Of a stretch of DNA of 64,000 nt, positions 37,045-46,423 are shown in pieces (position 1 is the stretch's first letter; each line of letters starts with the position of its first letter). The position numbers were made by a program, and so were the translations under genes. The notes beneath the pieces were generated by a model, which saw only the letters and a program-made list of their open reading frames with translations, searched no databases and was not told the DNA's origin. This DNA comes from CAVVYA01 sp963752345 (lineage in GTDB: Bacteria > Pseudomonadota > Alphaproteobacteria > SMXQ01). Location: assembly GCA_963752345.1 (NCBI GenBank), contig CAVVYA010000002.1, positions 1,116,001 to 1,180,000 on the forward strand. Direction: 5' to 3'.

Positions 37045-37437
37045 CTACTTCACGTTCTCCGGAATCTTGCCGCCTTCGGTGACCACCTCGTTCTTGGCGC
37101 CGAAGCGCGGGTTGCCCGCCTTCTCGGCTCGGCTGCCGAGCAGGATCATGTATTCCGTTCCCGTGTTGTCGAGCTGGTAGAACTGGCCCTTGGGAATGAC
37201 CACGACGCAGCCCGGCGTCAGCTTTTGATCCGGTCCATCGGTGAAATGGAAGGTGCACTCGCCCTGCAGGCAATAGAACGTCTGGTCGGCGGTATGCTTG
37301 TGCATCGGTCCTTTGGTGCGCGGCACGTCGCCATGGATCCAGACATGGAAGTTGTCGCCGTCGTGCAGCACCTTCTTCGTGTGGCCCGTCGGCAGCATCG
37401 GATAATTCTGGACGTCGGTAAATTTCGCTTTACTCAC
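37045..37437 (-). CDS. Small cupin-domain protein (GTG start)
   Basis: A protein of 130 residues forming a single cupin: NFHVWIHGDVPRTKGPMHKHTADQTFYCLQGECTFHF with histidines of motif 1, and PGCVVVIPKGQFYQLDNTG for motif 2. The GTG at 37437 has GGAGG six bases upstream. It lies between a TctC receptor gene (37472-38534) and another cupin gene, all in one direction, with gaps under 70 bases, so an operon is probable. Function unknown. Confidence 0.82.
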   Translation of the reverse strand: MSKAKFTDVQNYPMLPTGHTKKVLHDGDNFHVWIHGDVPRTKGPMHKHTADQTFYCLQGECTFHFTDGPDQKLTPGCVVVIPKGQFYQLDNTGTEYMILLGSRAEKAGNPRFGAKNEVVTEGGKIPENVK

Positions 37438-37471
37438 GGGATTCCTCCTTACAGGGAGCTTGTGGGCTGAC

Positions 37472-38534
37472 TCAGTTGCGGTTCTCCAGGTCGATGGACT
37501 CGCGCAGGCGCGCGATGATCGGCTGCCGGCGCGGCAAACGCGTTTTGGATGACCTCGGTCATCTGCTGCCAGGTCACCGGATTGACGTCGAGCTTCTGCT
37601 TGTTCGCCTCCTCGATGAATTGCTTGTCGGCCATGGTATCGGCGAAGGCCTTGCGCAGGACGGCGAGACGGTCCGCCGGCATGTCGGGCGGCGCGGCATA
37701 GGGATAGCCGATCTCCTCGGCGGCGAAGAACAGCTCCATCAACTTCTTGTCGTCCGGGTTCTTGGCGAGTTCGAGGGCGAGCGGCAGGTTCGGCAGCTCG
37801 GAATGGCGCGTCAGCCCGGTCTGGAACAGCATGACGATCTTCTTGCCGTCGATCCAATCGCCGCCGCGGCCCTTGAGCCCGCCCCAGGCTATCGGCACAC
37901 GGCCCTCGAGCTCGCCGCGCTCGATAGCCAGATCGACGTCGCCACCGCTGCCGTAACCCTTGACCACCTTGAATTGCATGCCGAGCACGCTGCGCAACAG
38001 CAGCGGCACTGTCGTGGTCGTGCCGCCCGACGAGCCGACGATCATCTCGCGCTTATAGAGGTCCGCGTAACTCTTGATCGGCGAGGTATGCCAGGCGATG
38101 GCGACTCCGGTGATGCGGTCGGGGCTGCCGAGCCAATTGAGCTTGGTGGCATCGAACTTGGCGCGCGACTTGCCCTTTTCCTCGTAGAGGTCCTCGAAAA
38201 CCGCCGCGCGCTGCATGCCGCCGAAGTAACTGCCGTCCTTCGGCGCGGTGGAATAGAGGTGATTGGCCAGTTGCAGGCTGCTGGCGCCGGGCATGTTCTG
38301 GGTGATGACGGTCGGATTGCCGGGCAGATGCTTGCCGATATGGCGGGCGATCAGCTTGCAGTTGAGATCGTGCGAGCCGCCCGGTCCGGAGCCGACCGCA
38401 ACGGTGACGCGGGTCTTCTTGTAGAATTCCTCGACAGTTTCCGCGCTGGCGGGCAACGAGATTGCCGCCGTCATGCAAGCTACCGTGGCCAGACCAACAA
38501 GCATTCCGCCAGACGCCAACATTCCACCCGCCAT
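37472..38534 (-). CDS. TctC/Bug-family receptor (orphan 3), +1 frameshift near 37536
   Basis: Periplasmic receptor of about 353 residues. A signal peptide (cleavage after ASAE) precedes VEEFYKKTRVTVAVGSGPGGSHDLNCKLIARHIGKH and QNMPGASSLQLANHLYSTAPKDGS. An extra G near 37536 changes the end: with it removed the protein finishes RLRESIDLENRN and stops at 37472. Without correction it would run into the ribosome site of the next gene. It is the second gene of a minus-strand run 40165-36420 of VOC, two receptors and two cupins. Confidence 0.88.
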
Positions 38535-38610
38535 GTCGCCCTCCTGCCGTCGTCTCGTTCGATGAAGCTCTCCGTCTCCTAAGCACGCTGGTTCGATGTG
38601 GCGGCCGGGA

Positions 38611-39655
38611 TCAGTTGCCGCGGCGGTCTTCCGTGAAGGCGAGGTATTCCTGCAGCACGTCGTCCGACACGGATGAAAGATGCTGCGCGACCAGTTTCTG
38701 CAGCTCGGCCCCGGTCAGCGCGCTGCCCACGGGAAGCCCGCGCTTCTCCGCCTCGTCGCGGTATTCCTTGTCCTTCACCAGCTGGTCGTAGGCCTTGCGC
38801 AGAATCTCCAGCCGGTCGGCGGGAATGTTCGGCGGCGCCAGCAGCGGCAGACCGATGCGCGACGGCGTGTTCATCAGGGTGAGCAGCGCCTTTTCCTTCT
38901 CATTGGTGATGAACGAATCGAGCACCGGCACGTTCGGCAATTCCTCGAAGGTCTGAAGCACGGCCTTGATACGGCCGGACGTGATCAGGTCCGGCCGCGC
39001 GTTCTGGATGCTGCCTTCATGGCTGTAGAGCCCGTCGATCTCGCCGCGCTCGAGCGCGATCACCGTCTCGTTGGTGCCGGGATAGCCATGCACCACCTTG
39101 AACGGCCAGCCCTCGTACTGATTGAGGATCTTCGGCACCACGGCGTTCTGCGAGCGCGCCGACCAGGCGCCGATGACGATTTCTTTCTTGGCGGTCTTGA
39201 GATCCTCGATCGTATTGATGCCGGCCTCGCGGCGCAGCCAGAAGATGCTGTTGGTGCTGCCGGCGCTGCCGACATAGGCGAACTTCGCGAGGTCGAAGTT
39301 GACGCCCTTCTCCTTGACGATCTTGCTGAGCAGGAAGCCGCTGCGGCCCGGCATGCCGATGGTCAGGCCGTCCGGCTCGGTGCTGTTGTAGAGATGGTTG
39401 GCGAGAATGATGCCGCCGGCGCCCTGCATGTTCTTGGCCACGATAGTGGGATTGCCGGGAATGAATTTCGCATAGTAGCGCGCGACGATGCGCATCTCGC
39501 CGTCGACACCGCCACCGGGCGGAAAGCCCGCGAACAGGGTGATCGTCTTACCGGCGTAGAAATCGTCGGCGGCGCGGGCGGTCCCGGCGACAGCGAGGGC
39601 AGACGCGGCGAGCGCCGCCGCGACGGCAAACTTCAACCCTGCACGCGATGGTCAT
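38611..39655 (-). CDS. TctC/Bug-family receptor (orphan 4)
   Basis: Periplasmic receptor of about 347 residues. The ATG at 39655 has GGGAGG six bases upstream, and after codon 6 one extra G must be skipped to enter the frame of the signal peptide (KFAVAAALAASALAVAGTARA). The literal frame begins only with a TTG at 39636. DDFYAGKTITLFAGFPPGGGVDGEMRIVARYY and APPNIPADRLEILRKAYDQL are typical. It is only moderately similar to its neighbour orphan 3, so the two are not a recent duplication. Confidence 0.85.
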
Positions 39656-39757
39656 GCGCAGCCTCCCTGTTGCAGTCCCTGCGGAGCTGATGCTCCTCGT
39701 CCTGGCGGAGTCGTTGCTCCGCATTCAGCCGGTGGGCGGTTGCGACGAAAGCGTCGC

Positions 39758-40165
39758 TCAGCCGACCTTTTCCGGCGTCTTCTTGGTCTTTTCGCGTTCC
39801 GGCGGATATTCCACGTCGGAATAGCCATGCTCGGAAATGTCGAACTGGTTGCCGTCCGGATCCATGCCGCGCAGCTCGGCATAGGGCGTCGTGGCGGGCC
39901 GCTGGGTCGGTTCCGGCGAGCCCAACGCCTTGAGCTTCTGCGTCAGCTCGCGGGCATCGTCGACCTGGAAACCGAAGTGATTGATGCCGGATGGCATGTC
40001 GCCCGGCCGGTTCTTCAGAAGCGCCAGAGTCAAGTAGCCGTCGGTCATATAGACGCCGCCGTTGGGCGAGCGATGGATGATCTCCATGCCGAAGGCTTTT
40101 TCGTAGAAATTGCCCAACCGCTCCGGGTCGGTGGATTTGATCGCCAGATGACGGATGCGTGCCAC
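39758..40165 (-). CDS. VOC-family (glyoxalase/dioxygenase-like) protein, GTG start
   Basis: A protein of 135 residues: RIRHLAIKSTDPERLGNFYEKAFGMEII is the first beta-alpha-beta-beta-beta unit and GINHFGFQVDDARELTQKLKALG the second. Metal ligands are probably His in RHLAI and HFGFQ and Glu near YAELRGMDPDGNQFDI. The GTG at 40165 has AGGAGG upstream. Such proteins can be lyases, dioxygenases or isomerases. It is the first gene of the minus-strand run towards 36420. Confidence 0.82.
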   Translation of the reverse strand: MARIRHLAIKSTDPERLGNFYEKAFGMEIIHRSPNGGVYMTDGYLTLALLKNRPGDMPSGINHFGFQVDDARELTQKLKALGSPEPTQRPATTPYAELRGMDPDGNQFDISEHGYSDVEYPPEREKTKKTPEKVG

Positions 40166-40269
40166 TGATATCCTCCTGTGATCCAACACGTCTCTCGCGC
40201 GTTTCGCGCTGACCTTCATCACCAAGGACGGAAAGAGGGCGATCGCACAATGAACGGTCGACCAAGTCT

Positions 40270-40335
40270 CCTGTCCCAGGCTGCTGTCCCAGGTCTTCAG
40301 ACTGCTGTCCAAGACTGCTGTCCAAGACTGCGACT
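40270..40335. repeat. Short tandem repeats in the VOC-DLH intergenic region
   Basis: CTGCTGTCCCAGG-like units pass into GACTGCTGTCCAA, which is repeated twice and a half head to tail (from about 40309). The run lies in the 428-base gap between two divergent genes and codes for nothing supported. Confidence 0.65.
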
Positions 40336-40347
40336 TTGCCTCTCCTC

Positions 40348-40370
40348 CCCGCGGTGCGGGTGTGTTTTTT
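40348..40370 (+). terminator. Orphan intrinsic terminator-like hairpin
   Basis: CCCGC, loop GGT, GCGGG is followed after TGTG by TTTTTT on the plus strand. No plus-strand gene lies between the VOC start (40165) and this site, so it would end a small non-coding or leader transcript, or act as an attenuator of the dienelactone hydrolase gene. Confidence 0.5.
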
Positions 40371-40593
40371 CTTGCCGTAACTATAGGCCACGCCTGTGCC
40401 GGACACCATCAGGGAATCGCCGCGTCAGTCCTGCGTAAGACCTTGCGGCACAGGCAATTCCGCCGCCCGACCGATATCTCCGGCAGTTGCCCATTGCCGG
40501 GCAGACGGGCGGTTCTATAATTCCGGCTCAATAGACCGGGCGCCGAGCGACGGCGGCGCGCATCCCGGCAGGCGATGGAACAGGGAGACGCCC

Positions 40594-41307
40594 ATGATCA
40601 AATCGGAAACCCTCACGGTCGACCGCCGCCCGATGGACATTCAGGTGGGCGTGCCGGAGGGCAAGGGTCCCTTTCCGGTCCTGCTGCTGATGTATCACCG
40701 GGGCGGCTACGACAAGTTCACCCTCAACCGGATCGAGACCTTGGCCGCGGAGGGTTTCCTCACCGTGGCGCCCGATATCTTCTATACCGCGCCGAAGGAC
40801 GCGGAGGACCGCAAGGATTTCATCACCGATGCCGGCACGGTCGCCGCGATCAAGGCGGCCAATGCCTATGCGGAGAAACACCCGCAGGCCGCCAAGGGCA
40901 AGATCGCCATCATCGGCCATTGCATGGGTGGCCGGGTCAGCCTGCTCGGCGCCAGCAACCTGCCCCACCTCAGGGCGGCCGCGGTGTTCTATGGCGGCGG
41001 GGTGTTCGTGCCCTGGGGCACAGGCCCCGCACCCGCCGAAGGGCTCGGCAACATCCGCTGCCCGGTGATCGGTTTCTACGGCAACCTGGACAAGAATCCG
41101 TCGCCCGAGGATGTCGACAGGATCGACGCGATCCTGACGAAGCACGACGTGCCCCATATCTTCCATCGCTATGCCGAGGTCGGCCACGGCTTCCAGCAGG
41201 CCGCTATGCGCGGCGACCCGGTGGCGCAGGTCGTCTCCGACGATGCCTGGGCCAAGATGAAAGCCTTCGTCACCGCCAAAATGAACGCGGTCGAGACGGT
41301 TTCCTGA
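40594..41307 (+). CDS. Dienelactone hydrolase family protein
   Basis: An alpha/beta-hydrolase of 237 residues. The catalytic triad Cys110 (IIGHCMGGR), Asp166 (GFYGNLDKN) and His198 (YAEVGHGF) is the dienelactone hydrolase type. These enzymes open dienelactone in chlorocatechol and related aromatic pathways. The ATG at 40594 has CAGGGAGA. A secreted methyltransferase follows 37 bases downstream in the same direction. Substrate inference stays at the family level. Confidence 0.88.
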   Translation: MIKSETLTVDRRPMDIQVGVPEGKGPFPVLLLMYHRGGYDKFTLNRIETLAAEGFLTVAPDIFYTAPKDAEDRKDFITDAGTVAAIKAANAYAEKHPQAAKGKIAIIGHCMGGRVSLLGASNLPHLRAAAVFYGGGVFVPWGTGPAPAEGLGNIRCPVIGFYGNLDKNPSPEDVDRIDAILTKHDVPHIFHRYAEVGHGFQQAAMRGDPVAQVVSDDAWAKMKAFVTAKMNAVETVS

Positions 41308-41344
41308 TCCAGCCAAAAACGACATCCATCAGCACGGAGCCGCC

Positions 41345-42169
41345 ATGACGCCGCTTTTTCACCGAACCCTGCTCGCCGCCGCCGCCGTCCTGCTGGTGGT
41401 CTCTGCGGCGCGCGCCGATATTCCCGCCGACAATCTCGCCAAGCTGAAAGAGATCGTCGCCGGCGCGCACCGCGATCGCGACAATGCGGCGCGCGATCCG
41501 TACCGCCATCCGGTGGAAACGCTCGCCTTCTTCGGGCTGCGCGACGACATGACCGTGGTCGAGGTGCAGCCCGGCGGCGCCGGCTGGTGGACCGAGATTC
41601 TGGCGCCCTACCTCAAGGACCGCGGCCATTATTACGCGGCGCATCCGCTCGAGGGCGTGTCGAAGGGCGCGCGGGCGACGCGCGAAACCTACCAGCGCAA
41701 GCTCAAGGAACATCCCGATCTCTACGGCAAGGTGACGGTGTCGCCGTTCTCCGAGAAGGATTCCGACATCGCGCCGCCAGGCAGCGCCGACATGGTGCTG
41801 ACCTTCCGCAACCTGCACAACTGGATACAGCGCGGCAGCGTCGGCGACGTGCTCGCGACGTTCCACCGGGCGCTCAAGCCGGGCGGCATCCTCGCCGTCG
41901 AGGATCACCGCGCGCGCACCGACAAGCCGCAGGATCCCGATTTGCGCGACGGCTACGTGCGCGAGGACTTCGCCATCGAGCTGATCGAGAAGGCCGGCTT
42001 CAAGCTGCTCGCCCGCTCCGAGGTCAATGCCAATCCGAAGGACACCAAGGATCATCCGGCCGGCGTCTGGACTCTGCCGCCGACCTACCGCATGGGCGAC
42101 CAGGACCGCGCGAAATACCAAGCCATCGGCGAAAGCGACCGCTTCACGCTGACCTTCGTGAAGCAGTAG
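41345..42169 (+). CDS. Predicted secreted class I SAM methyltransferase (COG4798-like)
   Basis: A protein of 274 residues with an N-terminal signal peptide (LLAAAAVLLVVSAARAD) and a methyltransferase domain: MTVVEVQPGGAGWWTEILAPYL (motif I), ADMVLTFRNLHNWI (motif IV) and HRALKPGGILAVEDHRA (motif V/VI). SAM is not known in the periplasm, so either the signal is a membrane anchor or the domain uses another ligand. It is directly downstream of the hydrolase gene. The family is conserved but uncharacterised. Confidence 0.75.
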   Translation: MTPLFHRTLLAAAAVLLVVSAARADIPADNLAKLKEIVAGAHRDRDNAARDPYRHPVETLAFFGLRDDMTVVEVQPGGAGWWTEILAPYLKDRGHYYAAHPLEGVSKGARATRETYQRKLKEHPDLYGKVTVSPFSEKDSDIAPPGSADMVLTFRNLHNWIQRGSVGDVLATFHRALKPGGILAVEDHRARTDKPQDPDLRDGYVREDFAIELIEKAGFKLLARSEVNANPKDTKDHPAGVWTLPPTYRMGDQDRAKYQAIGESDRFTLTFVKQ

Positions 42170-42225
42170 CGCGGCGGACGCGTCATCGTTCGGCCATGGC
42201 CGCGGCGCGCAATTCACGCGAGGTT

Positions 42226-42324
42226 CGTCACGCCAGACTTGATCACGGAGCGCCATTGGCCGTCGGCTGGCGCTCGAGCGCCATCCAGTTGTTCAATGGA
42301 TTCGCGGATCGAGTCCGGGTGACG
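42226..42324. repeat. Palindromic element, copy 3 (degenerate)
   Basis: A 99-base relative of the elements at 33831 and 36237: CGTCACGCCAGACTTGATCA at the left, GGCTGGCGCTCGAGCGCCAT in the centre and GGATCGAGTCCGGGTGACG at the right. The orientation equals that of copy 2. The arms are degenerate. A shorter ACCGGGCCATGACG motif follows near 42360. Confidence 0.7.
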
Positions 42325-42435
42325 ATATTCTGTGGCGTGGATGCCCCCCGGTCGAACCGGGCCATGACGGATGTTATGGATCGACGGGCGAAGGCACGGC
42401 TCTCTCGTCCGCGCCGAGTCGCCCGCGATGTGCGT

Positions 42436-43404
42436 CTAAACCATCCCACCGGTTTGCCGCTCTTCGCCGAAGCGCCCATGGCTTCGAGCACGGCGGCGCT
42501 GTGCACCGCGTTGTCGAGCGAATAGGGGAATGGCTTTGTCCCGGCGACCGCGTCGGCGAAGGCTTCCAGCTCGGCGCGCTCGGCATCGAACTTGGGAAAT
42601 CGGATCATCTCGGCCTCGCCTTCTTTCGGCTGGAAGGTGAATTCATCGCTGCCGCGCAGCTCGATCCAACCCTTCGTGCCGAACACCGCCAACCGATAAT
42701 AGTCCGGCGTGACGCCGATGGCGGTGAGCAGCCCGCTGGTGCCGTTGCGGAAGCGCAGCAGCACCGCCGTGGTTTCGGCGATCGGTATAGACGAGGCCAG
42801 GCTCGCGCCATGGGCATGAACCTCGGCCACGGGACCGAGCAGCTCGATGAGGCCATAGAGCATGTGATCGGCGAGGCTGCCCGGCAGCACCTGGTCGCGG
42901 TCGGTCTTCCAGTCGCCACCCGGCTTGAGATGGCCGTAACGGTCGACGCAGAAGTTGCCTTCCGCATGGAGCAGCGTACCCAGTGCGCCCGCGGCCACCC
43001 GCTTGCGCAGTTCGTTCACCGGCGGCATGAAGCAACGGTTGTAGCCGAGCACCGCCACAAGCCCGGTTTTCTTCGCCGCCGCGCGCACCGCCTCCGCGTC
43101 GGCGCGGTTGGTGGCGAACGGCTTGATCACCAGGGCATGCTTGCCGGCCTCCAGCGCGGCGAGCGCCATGCGGAGCGTGCAGGCCCGCCGGTCCCGCCGA
43201 AACCACCGCCTGGATGGATTTGTCGCCGAGCATGACGGACATGTCGTTCGTGGTGGCAATGCCATGCTTGTCGCAAAAAGCCTTGATCCGCTCCGGATTG
43301 CGCGACACAGCCTTGACGAAGGTGATCTTGTCGCTCTTCCCCTGCACCGATTTGACCAGACGCTCGCCCCAGTTTCCCAAACCGACGATCCCGACACGCA
43401 GCAT
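42436..43404 (-). CDS. Gfo/Idh/MocA-family oxidoreductase, two frameshifts
   Basis: NAD(P)-dependent oxidoreductase of about 322 residues. The ATG at 43404 has GGGAGGAC and leads into MLRVGIVGLGNWGERLVKS. ALEAGKHALVIKPFATN carries the active-site lysine of the EKP-like motif (here IKP). AVLGYNRCFMPPVNELRKRV follows. An extra T in CACGCTCCGCATGG near 43185 splits the gene. At the 3' end the frame after SGKPVG runs into the palindromic element; one missing G near 42449 would give GKPVGMV and a stop at 42436, while one extra base would extend it to 42374. The substrate is unknown. Confidence 0.75.
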
Positions 43405-43429
43405 ATTCTGTCCTCCCTCTTTCCTTTGT

Positions 43430-45771
43430 TCAGGCCGCGCTGATTTTGTTCTGCGCGGCCCGGATCGCGCGCCACACCCGCTCCGGCGTGGCCGGCATTT
43501 CGATATGGCGGATGCCGAATTCCGACAGCGCGTCGACGATGGCGTTGGCGACCGCCGGCAGCGCGCCGACATTGCCCGCCTCGCCGGCGCCCTTGACGCC
43601 GAGCGGATTGGTCGTGGTCGGCACCGGGTTGCTCAGGATCTTTATGTAACTGAAATCATCGGCGCGCGGCATGGCGTAGTCCATGAACGAGCCGGTGAGC
43701 AACTGGCCGGAGTTCGGGATCGAAGCGGATATCCTCGCTCAGCATCTGGCCGACGCCCTGGGCGACGCCGCCGACGATCTGGCCCTTGAGCAGCAGCGGG
43801 TTGAGCACGGTGCCGACGTCATCCACCACATTGTAGCGCACGATGCGCACCACGCCGGTTTCCGGATCGATTTCCACCTCGCAGACATGGCAGCCGTTGG
43901 GATAGTTCGTCGCCGTGGTCTGGAACACCGCCGTCTCGTTGAGGCCGGGCTCCATGCCCGCCGGCAGGTTCTTGGGCTTGAGCGAGTCCTTGGCGATGTC
44001 CTGGATGGTGAGCGAGCGGTTGCTCTTGGGCGAGGAGAACACACCCTCGGCGAAGCGCACCTCCGCCGCTTCCACGTTCAGCATCTTGGCGGCGATCTTC
44101 GAGCCCTTCTCGATGATCTTGTGGGACGCCATGAGCAGCGCGCTGCCGCCGATCGTCGCGGTGCGCGAGCCGCCGGTGCCTTCGCCGAAGAACACCTTGT
44201 CGGTGTCGCCCTGGACATAGTGGATATCGTTGGGATCGATGCCGAGCTGCTCGCTGACCAGTTGCTTGAACACGGTCTCGTGGCCCTGGCCCTGGGTCAC
44301 CGCGCCCGAGAGCACGGTGACGGTGCCGGCGCGGTCGAAGCGGATTTCGGCGCCCTCGAATCCGGGCGAGGCCGCCTTCTCGATGCTGTTGGAAAGGCCG
44401 ATGCCGCGCAGCTTGCCGAGCGCGCGCGATTCGGCGCGGCGCCGGGCAAAACCGCGCCAGTCCGCGATATCGAGCGCCAGGTCCATGTTCTTCTCGAACT
44501 CGCCGCAGTCGTAATTGAAGTTCGAGCGGCGTCCGGTAGGGCATGGCGGCGGCGGGAATCAGATTGCGCCGGCGCAGTTCGACCGGATCCATGCCGAGCT
44601 CGTCGGCCGCAATATCGATCAGCCGCTCGATGACGAAGGCCGCCTCGGGCCGGCCGTTGCCGCGATAGGGCCGCACCGGATTGGTATGGGTGAAGACCAC
44701 GGTGACGTCGACATGCGCGGCCGGCGTCTTGTAGACATTGGCGAGCGTGCCGAGATTGACGACCGGCGAGCTCTGCCCCCCGGCCTGCAAATAGGCGCCG
44801 AGATTGGCGATGTTCCTCACCCGCAAGCCGAGGAAGTTGCCCTGCCCGTCGAGCGCGAGTTCGCCGTCTGTCACGATGTCGCGGCCCTGCCCGTCGCTCA
44901 GAAAGGATTCGGAGCGCGTGCTGATCCATTTGACCGGGCGCCCGGTCACCTTGGATCCCCACAGCACCAGGGCGACCTCGTTGTAGACCGCGGATTTCAT
45001 GCCGAAACTGCCGCCGATGTCGCCGGCCACCACGCGCACCCGGCTTTCCGGCACGCGCAGCACGCGCGACAGCTGGCCGCGAAACGAATGGGCGCGCTGC
45101 AACGTGGTGTAAACGGTGTAGTGATCCTCCGTGCGGTCGTAGACGCCGATGCTGCCGCGCGTCTCCATGGTGGCGGCGGTGACGCGATTGACCGCGAAAC
45201 GATGGCGCACCACGTGAGCGGCCTTGGCGAAGGCCGCGTCGGTCGCCGCCTTGTCGCCGACCTGATGCACGAAGCAGATGTTGTTCGGGCAGTCGTCCCA
45301 TACCAGCGGCGCGCCGGATTCGACTGCGTCGGGAGCGAAAACCACGGCGGGCTGCGGCTCGTATGCCACCTCGATGAGCTCGGCCGCGTCGACAGCTTGG
45401 TCGAGAGTCTCGGCAATCACGAAGGCGACACAATCGCCGAGGTAGCGCACACGATCCGCGACCAACGCAGGATAGGGCGGACGGAACAGCGGCGATCCGT
45501 CGCGTCGTTTCTCATCGCCCTTCGGAACCGGCAGATCGCCGTAACCGGAACTCTTCCAGTCTTCGCCGGTCAGAACCGCAAGCACGCCCGGCGCCGCCCT
45601 GGCGCGCGCCGTATCAACCGATAGGATTTTTGCATGAGCGTGAAGTGAGCGCAGGACATGGCCGAACGCCATGTGCGGAAACGACATATCGGCGACATAG
45701 CGGCCGCCGCCGCGCAGCAATCTCATATCTTCGAAACGGGGAACGCCCTGCCCGATCCCATATTCGCCCAT
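43430..45771 (-). CDS. Xanthine dehydrogenase/CoxL-type molybdopterin-binding subunit, two frameshifts
   Basis: Large subunit of a molybdenum hydroxylase of about 780 residues. VVAGDIGGSFGMK, RPYRGNGRPEAAFVIERLID and GVKGAGEAGNVGALPA are the molybdopterin and substrate motifs; the Glu in GAGEAG is the catalytic base. An extra C near 44518 (TPLE/FNYDCGEF) and another near 43716 (DPE/SGQLLTGSF) shift the frame. The small iron-sulfur and the FAD subunits that normally accompany it are not in the neighbouring genes. It may oxidise an aldehyde or N-heterocycle. Confidence 0.85.
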
Positions 45772-45889
45772 TGCTTACCCTCTTCTTGACACATGCGCGT
45801 TCCATCACGGTTCGCAGCTCCACCGTGCGGGAACAATCGGAAAAGCTCCGCGTTATCGTTGCAACTTATACATTAGAGGAAGGTGAAGC

Positions 45890-46135
45890 ATGAACATCGT
45901 TCCAATCGCCGCAGTTCTCTGCGCGGGCCTTCTCCTCGGTGCGTGCGGCACCAACAAGACCGACCGCGCCCTCAGTGGCGGCGCAATCGGTGCCGGTGCC
46001 GGCGCCGCGGCCGGTGCCTTGACCGGCGGCAGCGTCCTCGGCGGCGCCCTCATCGGCGGCGCCGGCGGTGCCGCGGCCGGCGCACTGACGGACCCGAAAG
46101 ACGTCAACCTCGGCAAACCAGCCTGGGACCGCTAA
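45890..46135 (+). CDS. Small glycine-zipper lipoprotein
   Basis: A protein of 81 residues with a lipobox LLLGACG (Cys19) and a repeated Gly/Ala zipper (GAIGAGAGAAAGALTGGSVLG and GALIGGAGGAAAGAL). Such YMGG-like lipoproteins insert or lie against the outer membrane and are often induced by osmotic or envelope stress. It has GAGGAAGGTGAAGC upstream and its own terminator. Function not known. Confidence 0.85.
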   Translation: MNIVPIAAVLCAGLLLGACGTNKTDRALSGGAIGAGAGAAAGALTGGSVLGGALIGGAGGAAAGALTDPKDVNLGKPAWDR

Positions 46136-46166
46136 CGACAATAAATCACCCAAGGTCGATTTCTTG

Positions 46167-46198
46167 AAAGCCGGATCTCAAAAGGTCCGGCTTTTTTC
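46167..46198 (+). terminator. Intrinsic terminator of the lipoprotein gene
   Basis: AAAGCCGGA, loop TCTCAAAAGG, TCCGGCTTT followed by TTTC. The stem begins 32 bases after the stop codon. The remaining gap to 46423 contains no gene. Confidence 0.85.
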
Positions 46199-46423
46199 TT
46201 GCTCTCGATCCGTCCGGCGCAACGCGCCATCCTCTATAAGACCCTGATCAGTCGGCGCTTTCCGCAAGGCGCTGTCCGGCGCCGCATCGCCCGCGATAGG
46301 CCGTGACACTGACTGGGTTTGTGCCTAGCATTTAGACGCCGCTCCGTGAATATCGAGCGGTTGTGCTCGATCAGAGCGCTTGAGCGCCACGAGCCGTCTG
46401 GGATGCAACAGGAGGGCACGGAT

